From the NCBI GenBank assembly GCA_934589065.1, contig CAKTNN010000007.1, forward strand, positions 1 to 64,000: a stretch of DNA of 64,000 bases. Direction: 5' to 3'. Source of the DNA: an uncultured Oscillospiraceae bacterium (lineage in GTDB: Bacteria > Bacillota > Clostridia > Oscillospirales > Oscillospiraceae). The position numbers and the translations under genes were made by a program. The notes under the pieces are model-generated. The model saw only the letters and a program-made list of their open reading frames with translations. It was not told where the DNA came from and made no database searches. Shown here piece after piece: positions 42,843 through 52,584 of this stretch (its first letter is position 1; each line of letters begins with the position of its first letter).

Positions 42843-43910
42843 TCATTCCTTTGGAAGCATTTCAGCATCCGTAGAGCCCCGGATTGTGAAGGTTGGCGCA
42901 ATATACAGGTGCCGGATATTCTTCCGCTGGGCCGGACTTTGCAGGGTGATCAGCAAATTTACCGCCTCCGTGCAAAGGGCTTGGTTTGAAAAGGAATAGG
43001 TTGTCACCGGTGGGCAAAGGTAGGGAGAATAGTCCTCATTCAGGGTCACAATTTTAACATCCTGAGGAACGCGTTTGCCGATCTCGTAGAGATACCACAA
43101 AATTCCGGCAGTAAAGGCATCCGTCCAACCGATAATGCCATCGATATCCGGGTCTTGGGAAAAGGCCAGCTTGGCACAGGCATATCCGGCTTTGGCAAAC
43201 TCTCCATTCTTCCAGGGATACGTATAAATTTGTGCCTTTTCCAGCCAGGGTTCCTCCTGGGTGCCGGCCCGGAACGCTGTCTGCTGGAGTCCTGCGGATT
43301 TGCTCTGGGTATCCGGCGGGGACAGAAGCGCCAGACGGCGGCATCCCATATCCCGCAGATGTGCAATGGAAAGGGAAATTCCCGTATCAAAGTCATTGAT
43401 AATGCTGTGGATTCTGGAATAAGGTGTGGCAAACTCCGAAAAGAGTACAATCGGGACTTCGCAATCCTGAATAAACTGCTGGGTCTGCCTGTCCAGGGAC
43501 AGCATGGGCACCACCGGCACAAGAATCCCGCTGGGATGATCGGTAAGCACCTGCTCCAATGCCTGAATCAGCGTCAGCTCGCCAAGATTGACGGAATACA
43601 CCTTGGTGGCATAGCCTTTGGATTTGGCAATTTCAGAGAATACGGAACTCATCGTCGCAAACTGCGCACTGGCATTTGGAGAATAGGGCGGCGTGAGGAA
43701 CGCAAAAACCCGGCGGTTTCTCCCCCGGACAGCAGAAGTCTGCCCCTCGGTCTGTGCCCCCAGGGCCTCCAGGGCCCGGCGGATGGCGTCCCCCTTTTCC
43801 GGGCTGAGGTAGCCGCTGGAATTGAGGTACCGGGATACTGCCGTAGGGCTGACTCCCGCCGCCTTGGCAATATCCCCAATCAGGAGTTTGTTTCCGTTTT
43901 TATCCAGCAT
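42843..43910 (-). CDS. LacI-family transcriptional regulator
   Basis: A 355-residue regulator with the LacI DNA-binding head (IGDIAKAAGVSPTAVSRYLN, then a hinge YLSPEKGDAIRRALEALG) and a periplasmic-binding-type effector domain (about 60-340). The ATG at 43910 has AGGAGG 10 bases upstream and lies 11 bases inside the preceding MFS gene, so it is translated with it. The effector is unknown. The co-transcribed permease suggests it controls uptake of a sugar-like compound. Confidence 0.9.
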   Translation of the reverse strand: MLDKNGNKLLIGDIAKAAGVSPTAVSRYLNSSGYLSPEKGDAIRRALEALGAQTEGQTSAVRGRNRRVFAFLTPPYSPNASAQFATMSSVFSEIAKSKGYATKVYSVNLGELTLIQALEQVLTDHPSGILVPVVPMLSLDRQTQQFIQDCEVPIVLFSEFATPYSRIHSIINDFDTGISLSIAHLRDMGCRRLALLSPPDTQSKSAGLQQTAFRAGTQEEPWLEKAQIYTYPWKNGEFAKAGYACAKLAFSQDPDIDGIIGWTDAFTAGILWYLYEIGKRVPQDVKIVTLNEDYSPYLCPPVTTYSFSNQALCTEAVNLLITLQSPAQRKNIRHLYIAPTFTIRGSTDAEMLPKE

Positions 43911-45042
43911 TCTCACAAACCTCCTTGGTGCAGGGCGCAAACAGTAAAACCAGGATGCCTGCCACCGTAGGCAGAATCATCAGGCCAAAAATCTCATTCA
44001 GGCTCCACCGCCCGTTCAGAAGGGATACCAGGCCGTTGGCAATTACGGTGCACAGGGCCATTTGGATTCCCGTCCATATACTCACCGCCCGGGCGCGCAG
44101 CTCCGGGGCGGCTCTGCCCAGCAGTTCCATAATGGCAGGCTGGGTCAGGCCATAGGATAGGGCCTCCAGCAGCTGCGCCGCCGTCAGCATCCAGGGTGCC
44201 GTACTGTTTGCCATCCAGCCCAGGCGCGCAATCATTGCCAGGCCGCCCAGGGTCAGCAGGCAGCGGCAACTGCACCGCTTCCGAAGCCAGGGGTAGGCCA
44301 TCAGCACCGGCATAATGCTGAAACTCATAATTGACATTGCCACCCCCTGATGGGACGCATCTCCCCCCAGGCTCAGCAGTGCAACGGGAAGATATACAAG
44401 AATCACCCGCCAGGGCAAAAACAGCAGCCCGCCCCCAAGAAGCAGGGGCAAAAACGTCTTTACGGATCCCCTGCTCTGCTGCTTGCTTTTGGGCGATACC
44501 GGCTCTTCCGGAAGCCGCAAAACGCTTAAAAAGCACAGAACCAGGCAAGCGCCATGGATTAGAAACATTTTGTCAATGCCCCACCGGGTATAAAATCTCC
44601 CCAGAAACATGGTGGCAGCGGCACCGGTCAGGCTCCCCAGGGTGCGCATGGAGCTGTAGTGCACCTCCGGGGTGGAAAGGGTATAGCTGTCCAATTGCCC
44701 AATCAGGGAAAAATCCGCCAAAGTCACCGGCAAAACGGTGAAAATCACCAGTGCCAGGTTTCCATGGAACCGCACCACCGTAAACCCAAGGGGAACCGCC
44801 AGCGCCAACAGTAGCAGGATCAGCTTTCGGGTGGTGACCTTTGTGCCGGATATCCTCCCTACCAGAAACTGCACAAGGAAATTCCCCACGGATGTGCAGG
44901 TGCTCAGCAGCGCGACCGCCTCCGTACCGTATCCCAGAGAGGTAAGGTAGATCGCCTCAAACGGAAACAGCGCCATATACCCAAGATAAAACAAGCCATA
45001 AGCCATTCCCAGCTTGGGGCGGATGTGGTGTCTGCTGTCCAT
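43900..45042 (-). CDS. MFS transporter, sugar-permease-like
   Basis: A 380-residue permease with about 12 membrane segments. The N-terminal PKLGMAYGLFYLGYMALFPF and an Asp-rich helix (LIGQLDSY) recall the LacY/nucleoside and 3-phenylpropionate (MFS_1-like) branch. It is translationally coupled to the LacI regulator, supporting a carbohydrate-like substrate, but sequence does not settle the substrate. It follows the GH25 gene by 43 bases on the same strand. Confidence 0.85.
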   Translation of the reverse strand: MDSRHHIRPKLGMAYGLFYLGYMALFPFEAIYLTSLGYGTEAVALLSTCTSVGNFLVQFLVGRISGTKVTTRKLILLLLALAVPLGFTVVRFHGNLALVIFTVLPVTLADFSLIGQLDSYTLSTPEVHYSSMRTLGSLTGAAATMFLGRFYTRWGIDKMFLIHGACLVLCFLSVLRLPEEPVSPKSKQQSRGSVKTFLPLLLGGGLLFLPWRVILVYLPVALLSLGGDASHQGVAMSIMSFSIMPVLMAYPWLRKRCSCRCLLTLGGLAMIARLGWMANSTAPWMLTAAQLLEALSYGLTQPAIMELLGRAAPELRARAVSIWTGIQMALCTVIANGLVSLLNGRWSLNEIFGLMILPTVAGILVLLFAPCTKEVCENAG

Positions 45043-45085
45043 TTTTCTTCCGATTCCTTTCTCTCCCGGTGTTTTTCAGCGGCGA

Positions 45086-46621
45086 TCAGCCGGCTTCGTT
45101 TAAGTATTTTGTAATGCAGTAGAGGGTCTGCCCGTTGTATTCCACTCGGGACCAGCCCACATCCCGGTTAATGCCGGTACGCTTGACGGTATCGGCGCTG
45201 GTAATGGTCGCCGCCACCTGGCAGGCAGGATTGTCCACCGAGGGCATAGTGCGCAGATTCACCTTTTCCTTGGGGGTAACATAGTCCTCCATCTCTTCAA
45301 AGGGCGTTTTGATCTCATCCGTATCCACTTCCACCGCATTGCCGTTTTCGTCCAACAGCACCAGGTAGCTGGATACGGCATAGCAGGTGGTTCCGTTCCA
45401 GTCCAGTCTGGACCAGCCGTTATTGCTGATGCCGGTGCGCTGGGCCTTCTCCCCGTTTTTCAGCTGCCCGATCACCTGAGAATCCTCGCTTTCCACAGAA
45501 GGAATGGTTCTCAGGTTTACGGAATCCTTAGCTGTGACGGTTTCCGTCACATTGTCAAACTGGGTCTTAAAGCCATCCGCACCCCCGGAAACGGCAGGGT
45601 CGTAGCTCAGGTCTGTGGTCAGGAAATTGCTGACGGCATAGCACACCTGGCCCTGATACACCACCCGGGACCATCCAGCATCGCTGATGGCAGTGCGCTG
45701 GGCGGTTTCTCCGTTTAAGAGGGTATAGAGCACCTTGCTCTCCTCCCCCTGGCTGGGAATGCTGCGCAGATTGGTGCGCTCCTTGGCGGTGACCGTCTCT
45801 TCCACCTCCCGGAAGGCCATCATGGCTTCGGGGTCGGGGCCCACCTCCTCCGGCGGTTCGGGATCCTTGGCAGGCTCTATGCCATCGTAGGCAAACAGGG
45901 CAAGATTCATATCCACATCCGTGGATATGCCTGCAATGCGGAAGGCTTTGGAATACTGCCACATATCATATTTTCCCTCGTAGCCGGGAGCAGGGGTATT
46001 GGGATAGGGCTCTTCCGGATATTGGGCCACCCAGATTTTGTAGCGCTTTTCAATGCGCTTTGTTTCCCACCGATCCTCTAATTCGCTTTTGGAGGCATAG
46101 AACATTCCCTCATATCCCAGCTTTTTGATCTGCTTTAAAAAAGCCAGAGCCACATCCGTACGCTCCTGGGCCGTCATGTTCTTTTGCCGGCTTTCCGGAT
46201 CGTCAAATCCCTCGCAGTCGAAGACAATGGGGTAGGTGATGGGATACTTGGCAACCAGCTCCGCCACCCACTGGGCTTCCTCCTGGGCTTCCTCCTCGCT
46301 CACCGCCGTGGAAAAGAAATAGCCCCCCACAGGGATGCCCGCCTTGCTGGCCTCCTGGAGGTTATACCGGGCATTGGAGTCTTCGGTGATGACGCCATCC
46401 TTGGCGGTGCGGTAGCCCAGCCGCACCATGGCAAACTTCACCCCCGCCTCGGCAACGCTCTTCCAGCCGATGGTTCCCTGATATCTGGCAACGTCAATGC
46501 CCAGGCACAGGGTATCGGTCTGCTTGGTTTTCCGCCCGCAGGCGCAAAGGCTCAGCACAAGGCTCAGCCCAAGAATGCCGCAGAGCAGGCGGCGGGGAAG
46601 GCTGCGTTTTTTTATATCCAT
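45086..46621 (-). CDS. GH25 lysozyme-like lipoprotein with three SH3-type repeats
   Basis: A 511-residue exported lipoprotein: basic N-terminus, hydrophobic stretch and lipobox LSLC (Cys about 25). The GH25 muramidase domain (about 40-230) starts LGIDVARYQG and keeps the catalytic acid region PIVFDCEG and MWQYSKAF. Then come three bacterial SH3-type modules of about 75 residues, each beginning VTAKxxxNLR or VTPKxxVNLR and containing GWSRV or GWSRL. It probably cuts peptidoglycan at the cell surface. The ATG at 46621 fits a lipoprotein signal and a spaced AAAGGA site; the open frame 33 codons further upstream crosses the promoter. Confidence 0.9.
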   Translation of the reverse strand: MDIKKRSLPRRLLCGILGLSLVLSLCACGRKTKQTDTLCLGIDVARYQGTIGWKSVAEAGVKFAMVRLGYRTAKDGVITEDSNARYNLQEASKAGIPVGGYFFSTAVSEEEAQEEAQWVAELVAKYPITYPIVFDCEGFDDPESRQKNMTAQERTDVALAFLKQIKKLGYEGMFYASKSELEDRWETKRIEKRYKIWVAQYPEEPYPNTPAPGYEGKYDMWQYSKAFRIAGISTDVDMNLALFAYDGIEPAKDPEPPEEVGPDPEAMMAFREVEETVTAKERTNLRSIPSQGEESKVLYTLLNGETAQRTAISDAGWSRVVYQGQVCYAVSNFLTTDLSYDPAVSGGADGFKTQFDNVTETVTAKDSVNLRTIPSVESEDSQVIGQLKNGEKAQRTGISNNGWSRLDWNGTTCYAVSSYLVLLDENGNAVEVDTDEIKTPFEEMEDYVTPKEKVNLRTMPSVDNPACQVAATITSADTVKRTGINRDVGWSRVEYNGQTLYCITKYLNEAG

Positions 46622-46661
46622 AGGTAAAATTCCTTTTCTGTGTTTTTTGTGCTTTTTCGAC

Positions 46662-46690
46662 ATTGTACCACACTTTTTTCCATCCGTAAA
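46662..46690 (-). promoter_or_regulatory. promoter of the GH25 gene
   Basis: TTTACG and TACAAT with a 17-base spacer on the minus strand, 40 bases before the ATG. Confidence 0.5.
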
Positions 46691-46754
46691 GTCAGTGGTT
46701 TTCATTTTCAGAGTCCGCAAGTTTACACTCTATTCATATTTCTTTCAGATTGCC

Positions 46755-46783
46755 TTCAGTTTTCACCACTACAATGATACTAT
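46755..46783 (+). promoter_or_regulatory. promoter of the ABC exporter operon
   Basis: TTCAGT and TACTAT with a 17-base spacer, 31 bases before the first adaptor ATG. Confidence 0.4.
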
Positions 46784-46814
46784 TTAATAATGAATCAATC
46801 TGGAGGTATCCCCT

Positions 46815-48458
46815 ATGGCGAACACAAACCAAGCCCGGAAGCGGAAAAAAACGCTCCAGCGCGTCATAGCCATCGTAGCCGTTGTGCTGCTGATTCTGCT
46901 GTGCGCCGTGCTGTATGTCCGGCGGAGAGTTCAGCATTCCGTAACTGCCCAGAGCTCTTCCAATATTAAAAGCGCCTCCGTTACCGTTGGCTCCATTCAG
47001 GCTGCAGTATCCGGCAGCGGCACCCTGGTCAGCGAGGATGTGGAAGATCTGTCCGTCCCCTCTACCGTAAAGGTGGAAAAGCTCTATGTAGAGCAGGGTG
47101 ATGACGTGGAAGAGGGTACGCTTCTTGCCAGCGTAAACACCAGCACCGTGCTGACCACCCTGTCCACCGTACAAAAGAACCTGGACAGCCTGGATTCCGA
47201 CCTGCGGGATGCCAGCAATGACAAGGTCAGCTCCACCATCAATGCCGGTGTGCCCGGTCGGGTCAAGGCAATCTATGCCGAAAAGGGCGATGATGTGGCA
47301 ACGGTCATGTATGAAAAGGGCGCTCTGGCTCTGTTGTCCATGGATGGCTACCTGGCGGTAGACCTGGATGCCGCAGACTTTGCCGCCGGTGACACCGTCA
47401 CGGTTACGGACAGCAACGGCAAAGAATGGGAAGGAACAGTCGATCAGGTCACCTCCGACACCGCAACGGTTCTGATCACCGACGACGGCCCCCTGGTTGA
47501 CAGTGAAGTCACCGTCAACGGGCAGAAGGGTACGCTGTACATCCATCAGCCGGTGAAGGTCACGGGCTACGCCGGAACCATCCAGTCGGTCACTGCCAAG
47601 GAAAATGCCAAGGTTTACTCCACCTATCAGCTGTTCTCCCTGACGGACACCTCCGATACCTCCAAATACGATAAGCTGCTGGAAGACCGGGCGGAATACG
47701 AAGAGCTTTATCAGGAGCTGGTAAAGCTCTATAAGGACGGCGGTCTGGTTGCCCAGCGAAACGGCACCATTCAGTCCGCCACCGACCTGGATACCGTTAC
47801 CCTGGGCTCCGATCCTCTGGAAGACACGGTTCTCTTCTCTCTGGACCCCGATGAAACCATGTCCGTTACCGTCTCCGTGGACGAAACCGACATTCTCTCT
47901 CTGAAGGTGGGTCAGGAGGTTTCCGTCACCGTGGATTCCATTGGGGAGACGCCCTTTACCGGCACCATAGCAGAGGTGGATCCCACCGGAACCGACGGCG
48001 CTTACTCCGCAAAGGTCACCCTGCCCAAGCAGAAGAATATGCTCTCCGGAATGACCGCCGACGTGGACGTGACCATTGACGGCGTTGAAAATGCCCTGCT
48101 GCTGCCGGTAGACGCCATCAAGAAAACCAGCGCCACGGCTTATGTCTATACCTCCTACGATTCCGAAACCGATACCTTGGGCGGCATGGTGGAGGTAACC
48201 CTGGGGCTGTCCAACGGGACCTATACGGAAATCGTTTCCGGCCTGCAGGAGGGAGATACCGTTTATTACACCCCCAAGGAGCAGACCTTCACCTTCGGCG
48301 GCATGACCTTTACCACCTCCGGGGATTTCTCCCCCATGGGCGGTATGAGCGGCGGAATGGGTGCAGGCATGAGCGGCGGCAATGATCAGGGCAGCGGCTC
48401 CGGTCGTCCCGACAAGATGCCCTCCGGTATGAGCGCAATGCCCGGAATGGGAGGCTAA
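46815..48458 (+). CDS. ABC exporter periplasmic-adaptor-like (HlyD/MacA type) protein
   Basis: A 547-residue protein with one N-terminal membrane segment (about 14-36) and an extracytoplasmic adaptor fold: lipoyl-like halves (SGSGTLVSEDVEDLSVPSTV, GRVKAIYAEKGDDVATVM), a short coiled hairpin around residues 290-315, and beta-barrel and membrane-proximal domains (VSVDETDILSLKVGQEV, LLPVDAIKKTSATAYVYTSY). The C-terminus is Met/Gly-rich (GGMSGGMGAGMSGG). In Gram-positives such adaptors work with MacB-type transporters. It heads a four-gene operon with ATPase, permease and a second adaptor. Confidence 0.87.
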   Translation: MANTNQARKRKKTLQRVIAIVAVVLLILLCAVLYVRRRVQHSVTAQSSSNIKSASVTVGSIQAAVSGSGTLVSEDVEDLSVPSTVKVEKLYVEQGDDVEEGTLLASVNTSTVLTTLSTVQKNLDSLDSDLRDASNDKVSSTINAGVPGRVKAIYAEKGDDVATVMYEKGALALLSMDGYLAVDLDAADFAAGDTVTVTDSNGKEWEGTVDQVTSDTATVLITDDGPLVDSEVTVNGQKGTLYIHQPVKVTGYAGTIQSVTAKENAKVYSTYQLFSLTDTSDTSKYDKLLEDRAEYEELYQELVKLYKDGGLVAQRNGTIQSATDLDTVTLGSDPLEDTVLFSLDPDETMSVTVSVDETDILSLKVGQEVSVTVDSIGETPFTGTIAEVDPTGTDGAYSAKVTLPKQKNMLSGMTADVDVTIDGVENALLLPVDAIKKTSATAYVYTSYDSETDTLGGMVEVTLGLSNGTYTEIVSGLQEGDTVYYTPKEQTFTFGGMTFTTSGDFSPMGGMSGGMGAGMSGGNDQGSGSGRPDKMPSGMSAMPGMGG

Positions 48459-48459
48459 C

Positions 48460-49131
48460 ATGATCGACTTAAAGGATATTTCCAGGGTCTATCAGGTTGG
48501 CAGCGAAAAGGTATACGCCCTGAACAAAGCCAATCTGCATATCTCCCCCGGTGAATTTGTCAGTATCATCGGCCCCTCCGGCTCCGGCAAATCCACACTG
48601 ATGAACATCATCGGCTGCCTGGATACGGCGGATTCCGGAACCTATCTTCTGGACGGAACCCCCATCGAAGACTATACGGAAAACGAGCTGGCCCGAATCC
48701 GGAATCGGAAAATCGGATTCGTATTCCAAAGCTTTAACCTGATTTCCAAGCTCACCGCAGAAGAAAACGTTGAGCTTCCCCTGATTTACCAAAAGGTTCC
48801 CCGGGCGGAACGGAAGGAGCGGGTAGAAGCCGCCCTGGCACGGGTAAACCTGCAAAAGCGGGCCAAGCATCTGCCCACGGAGCTTTCCGGCGGTCAGCAG
48901 CAGCGTGTGGCAATCGCCCGGGCCATCGTCACAAAGCCAAGCCTCATCCTGGCTGACGAGCCCACCGGCAACCTGGACTCCAAGACCACCATTGAAATTA
49001 TGGATATCTTCCACGAGCTCCACGATGCCGGAAATACCATCGTTCTCATCACCCACGATGACGAGGTTGCCAAGCAGGCCAGCCGCATCGTGCGAATTAA
49101 GGACGGTCAGCTGACGGAGGTAGAAGCATGA
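48460..49131 (+). CDS. ABC transporter ATPase, MacB/LolD type
   Basis: A 223-residue ATPase with Walker A GPSGSGKST, Q-loop FVFQSFN, signature ELSGGQQQRVAIARA, Walker B LILADEPTG and the H-loop ITHDD. It starts one base after the adaptor stop and overlaps the permease start by 4 bases (ATGA). It belongs to the MacB type VII (mechanotransmission) group, which exports peptides, antibiotics or lipids. Confidence 0.95.
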   Translation: MIDLKDISRVYQVGSEKVYALNKANLHISPGEFVSIIGPSGSGKSTLMNIIGCLDTADSGTYLLDGTPIEDYTENELARIRNRKIGFVFQSFNLISKLTAEENVELPLIYQKVPRAERKERVEAALARVNLQKRAKHLPTELSGGQQQRVAIARAIVTKPSLILADEPTGNLDSKTTIEIMDIFHELHDAGNTIVLITHDDEVAKQASRIVRIKDGQLTEVEA

Positions 49132-50318
49132 TTCAAGCATTTAAAATGGCTATGAAATCCATCTCCGGCAATAAATTCCGGGCATTCCTCACCATGCTGG
49201 GCATTATCATTGGCGTTATGGCCCTGGTGATTCTGGTAAGCCTGGTTTCCGGCGCCACCGGCACGGTGACCGACACCATTTCCAGCCTGGGCAGCAACCT
49301 ATTGACCGTCACCGTGTCCGATGACAAGGGTAAGCCCGTCACCCTGGATACCCTGGATGAATGGATGGCAGATGAGCGCATCGGTCTGGCTTCCCCCTCT
49401 GCAACCGCCAGTGCCACCGGCAAATACGGCTCCACCACCAAAACCGTGACCGTTTACGGTGCGACCCCTGCCTACGCCACCATCAACGGGCAGACGCTGC
49501 TGCTGGGCCGCTTCCTCAATCAGGCGGATGTAGAAAACCACACCAACGTCTGCATCATCCCCGAAAAGACCGCCGAGGATATAATCGGCTACACCGACTG
49601 TCTGGGAGAAGAGCTGTCCCTGAACGGGGTGAAATACACCGTGGTTGGGGTATTTAAAGACGATGACGAGTCTCTTACCGGCATTCTCACCAAGAATTCC
49701 ATGATGGCCTACGTTCCCTATACCAGTCTGATGCGGCTGTCCAGCACGGTTTCTTCCTCCTTCTCCTCCTTCTCCGTCAGTGCTCCGGAAAACGGAAACA
49801 TAGATACTGCGGAAAGCGCCATGAAGCAGCTGCTTCTGGAACGGTTTCATGAGGACGAGGACGCCTTCTCCATTCTCTCCCAGAATATGCTGGAGGATGC
49901 CATGACCAACGTCACCGCAATTCTGACGGTGCTGCTGGGCGGCATTGCCGCCATTTCCCTGATCGTCGGCGGCATCGGCATTATGAACATCATGCTGGTC
50001 ACCGTTACAGAGCGCACCCGGGAAATCGGCATCCGGAAAGCCATCGGCGCAGGCCGTGGGGTGATTTTGCAGCAGTTTCTTCTGGAAAGCGTGGTGCTGT
50101 GCATGATCGGCTGCGCCATCGGTGTTTTCCTGTCCTGGGTGGTGCTGCGGGTTATTTCCGTGATGGTTGCAAGCATGGGCCTGAACTTCGATCTGGAGTG
50201 GACGGTTGTGGCAATTGCCGTAGCCTTCTGCTTTGCCATCGGCGTGATTTTTGGTCTGTACCCCGCCAACAAGGCAGCCAAGCTGCCTCCCATCGAAGCC
50301 CTGCACTATGGCGGTTAA
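49128..50318 (+). CDS. ABC transporter permease, MacB type
   Basis: A 396-residue permease: N-terminal FtsX-type segment (FLTMLGIIIGVMALVIL), a large extracytoplasmic MacB_PCD domain (about 50-260), and three C-terminal membrane segments with ERTREIGIRKAIGA as the cytoplasmic coupling motif. It acts with the ATPase encoded just upstream and one or both adaptors. Substrate cannot be inferred. Confidence 0.95.
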   Translation: MIQAFKMAMKSISGNKFRAFLTMLGIIIGVMALVILVSLVSGATGTVTDTISSLGSNLLTVTVSDDKGKPVTLDTLDEWMADERIGLASPSATASATGKYGSTTKTVTVYGATPAYATINGQTLLLGRFLNQADVENHTNVCIIPEKTAEDIIGYTDCLGEELSLNGVKYTVVGVFKDDDESLTGILTKNSMMAYVPYTSLMRLSSTVSSSFSSFSVSAPENGNIDTAESAMKQLLLERFHEDEDAFSILSQNMLEDAMTNVTAILTVLLGGIAAISLIVGGIGIMNIMLVTVTERTREIGIRKAIGAGRGVILQQFLLESVVLCMIGCAIGVFLSWVVLRVISVMVASMGLNFDLEWTVVAIAVAFCFAIGVIFGLYPANKAAKLPPIEALHYGG

Positions 50319-50327
50319 GGAGGAACT

Positions 50328-52577
50328 ATGAAAAATCTTCTCAAAAAACAAGCTGCCTCTTCCATGCCGCCTCTGGATATTGAGGAAGAGGATGTTCCCC
50401 ACCGGGACGGAAACGGCCCGGTATGGATTGCGGTTCTGTGCGTCATTCTGGCGGTGGCGCTGCTGGTTTCCAGTCTGCCCTCCGCCGCCACTTCTTCCAG
50501 CTCCGTCCGCTCCAGCGTGCTGAACTGTCAGCTGGATTCCAGGGAGATTTCCACCGTGCTGCGGGGTGCCGGAACGCTGGCCTCCCAGGACGGAGAGGAC
50601 GTAACCGTCCCCGTTTCTCTGGAAATTAAGAACTACTATGTAAAAAACGGTCAGGCCCTCTCGGAGGGCGACCCCATCGCCGCCTTTGACCCGGTGGAGG
50701 TCCAGTCCGCAGTTTCCCAGCTGCAATCCGTGCTGAAAGATTTGGATTCTGCCATTGCTGCGGCCTTTGACTCCACCCCCGCCTCCACCGTTCAGGCCGG
50801 AACTTCCGGCCGCGTCAAGAAAATCTATGCCGAAAAGGGCACCCCCGTGGCGGATACCATGTACCGGGAGGGCGCACTGATGCTCCTGTCCCTGGACGGC
50901 CTGATGGCAGTGGACCTGGATACGGAGCTGACCCCCAACGAGGAAGTCACCGTTACCCTTTCCGACGGCACGGAGCTTCCCGGAAAGGTTCAGAAGGTTG
51001 CCGATGGCATTTCCACCGTGACCGTATCCGATGAAAAAACGGAGTTTGGCGATTCCGTCACCGTTGCCGCAGAAAGCGGTAAGGTTCTGGGCACGGGAAC
51101 GCTGTACATCCACAATATGCTCCGGGTCACCGGGCTCTACGGCACGGTGGACTCCATCAACGTGAGTCTCAACCGAAAGATTTCCAACGGCACGACGCTC
51201 ATTACCCTGAAGGATACAGGCCGGACTGCAACCTACCAGAGCCTGCTCAGCCGCCGCGCCGAACTGGAAGAGCAGCTGGATAGCCTGCTGCAGCTAGGCA
51301 GCGACGGCATTCTCCGGGCAAAAGAAACCGGGATTGTTTCCGGTGTGGATTCCGACATCGATTATGTGTCCCCGGGCACGCTGGAAATCCGGCAGCGCAG
51401 CCACGCCAGCCCCGGATATGTAAAGATTTCCGGTGCTTTGCTGGACGCGCCTCCTGCCGGAGGCAATGAATCCGGCGACTCCGGCGGTTCCGGTGGTTCC
51501 GGCAATGAGAACCCCGGCGGCGAGAATCCCGGCGGCGGCTCCGGCGGCGAAAACCCCGGCGGCGGCTCCGGCGGCGAAAACCCCGGCGGTGACTCCGGCG
51601 GCGGTTCCGGCGGCGAGTCCGGCGGCGGTTCCGGCGGTCAGGATCCCGAAACGCCCCCCACTGAAACCGCGACCTATACCATTGGCTATGTAATCCAGTC
51701 CGGCGTGTATGTGCCCACCGGCAGTGCAGAGCTGGCCTTCGGCGCTTCCTTCTCCGCTTCCGCCGTTCCCACGGATGTCAGCGGTGCCGTCCCCATTCCC
51801 GGCGGCAAGGTCTACCTGTGCACGGGAAGCGGCTGGACGGAATCCGTTGCCAGTGCCATCCGGGTGGGAGATACCGTAGCCATCAGCGGAGAAACCATTG
51901 TGTATCTCCCCGGCTCCGGCGGCAGCGGCGCTGCCCCCACCATGCCGGGAGGCTTTGATCTGAGCGGTCTGGATCTATCCGGCTTAATGAAAGGGATGAC
52001 CGGCGGAATGTCCGGCTTCTCCGGGTATTCCGGCTTCTCTACCCCCTCTACGCCCTCTTATGAGTCCTACGATACCACCCAACAGACCATCGTCACGCTC
52101 ACCGGCAAGGATAGCATGACCGTGGATTTCCCGGTGGACGAACTGGACATCCTAACCCTGCAGGTGGGGATGCCCGCCGAGGTAACCCTGGATGCGCTGC
52201 CCGGTCAGCATTTTTCCGGTACGATTACCAAGATTAACACCTACGGTGAAAATTCCGGCGGCGACTCCAAGTTTACCGTCACCGTCACCCTTCCCCGAGA
52301 GGCAGAGATGCTCTCCGGAATGAACGCTTCGGTGCAGATTACCACCGCCGTATCCGATTCTACCCGCACCCTTCCCGCAGCTGCCATTCAGTTCCAGGAC
52401 GGCGCGTCCTGGGTGTATACAAGCTATGACGAAAAGAACGATACCCTCGGCGGTCTTACCCAGGTGGAAACCGGCCTGTCCGACGGCGAGCAGGTGGAAA
52501 TTCTCACCTCCTTCCCGGAAGGCACCACCTTCTACTACCGCTACGCCGACTCCATTGAATACCGGTTTGAGCGATAA
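50328..52577 (+). CDS. second adaptor protein with Gly-rich insertion
   Basis: A 749-residue relative of the first adaptor, nine bases after the permease gene. One membrane segment (about 35-53) is followed by the same adaptor blocks (VLRGAGTLASQDGEDV, GRVKKIYAEKGTPVADTM, FPVDELDILTLQVGMPA, WVYTSYDEKNDTLGGL). It is about 200 residues longer: between the beta segments lies a low-complexity stretch of GGENPGGGS units (about 383-440), then an extra all-beta region and a second Gly/Ser/Met-rich segment (about 525-575). The insertion may act as an extracytoplasmic spacer. The paralogy with the first adaptor suggests that they form a heteromeric channel or replace each other. Confidence 0.85.
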   Translation: MKNLLKKQAASSMPPLDIEEEDVPHRDGNGPVWIAVLCVILAVALLVSSLPSAATSSSSVRSSVLNCQLDSREISTVLRGAGTLASQDGEDVTVPVSLEIKNYYVKNGQALSEGDPIAAFDPVEVQSAVSQLQSVLKDLDSAIAAAFDSTPASTVQAGTSGRVKKIYAEKGTPVADTMYREGALMLLSLDGLMAVDLDTELTPNEEVTVTLSDGTELPGKVQKVADGISTVTVSDEKTEFGDSVTVAAESGKVLGTGTLYIHNMLRVTGLYGTVDSINVSLNRKISNGTTLITLKDTGRTATYQSLLSRRAELEEQLDSLLQLGSDGILRAKETGIVSGVDSDIDYVSPGTLEIRQRSHASPGYVKISGALLDAPPAGGNESGDSGGSGGSGNENPGGENPGGGSGGENPGGGSGGENPGGDSGGGSGGESGGGSGGQDPETPPTETATYTIGYVIQSGVYVPTGSAELAFGASFSASAVPTDVSGAVPIPGGKVYLCTGSGWTESVASAIRVGDTVAISGETIVYLPGSGGSGAAPTMPGGFDLSGLDLSGLMKGMTGGMSGFSGYSGFSTPSTPSYESYDTTQQTIVTLTGKDSMTVDFPVDELDILTLQVGMPAEVTLDALPGQHFSGTITKINTYGENSGGDSKFTVTVTLPREAEMLSGMNASVQITTAVSDSTRTLPAAAIQFQDGASWVYTSYDEKNDTLGGLTQVETGLSDGEQVEILTSFPEGTTFYYRYADSIEYRFER
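51512..51640 (+). repeat. in-frame Gly-rich minisatellite
   Basis: Tandem 27-base units encode GGENPGGGS, with two near-identical copies followed by degenerate GGDSGGGS and GGESGGGS shorter units. The period is a multiple of three, so changes in copy number keep the frame of the second adaptor gene. Confidence 0.85.
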
Positions 52578-52584
52578 ACAGCAA

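Noticed and set aside
51512-51640. Possible CRISPR or non-coding repeat in the adaptor gene
   Set aside because: The repeat is in frame, encodes GGENPGGGS and lies within a continuous conserved protein.
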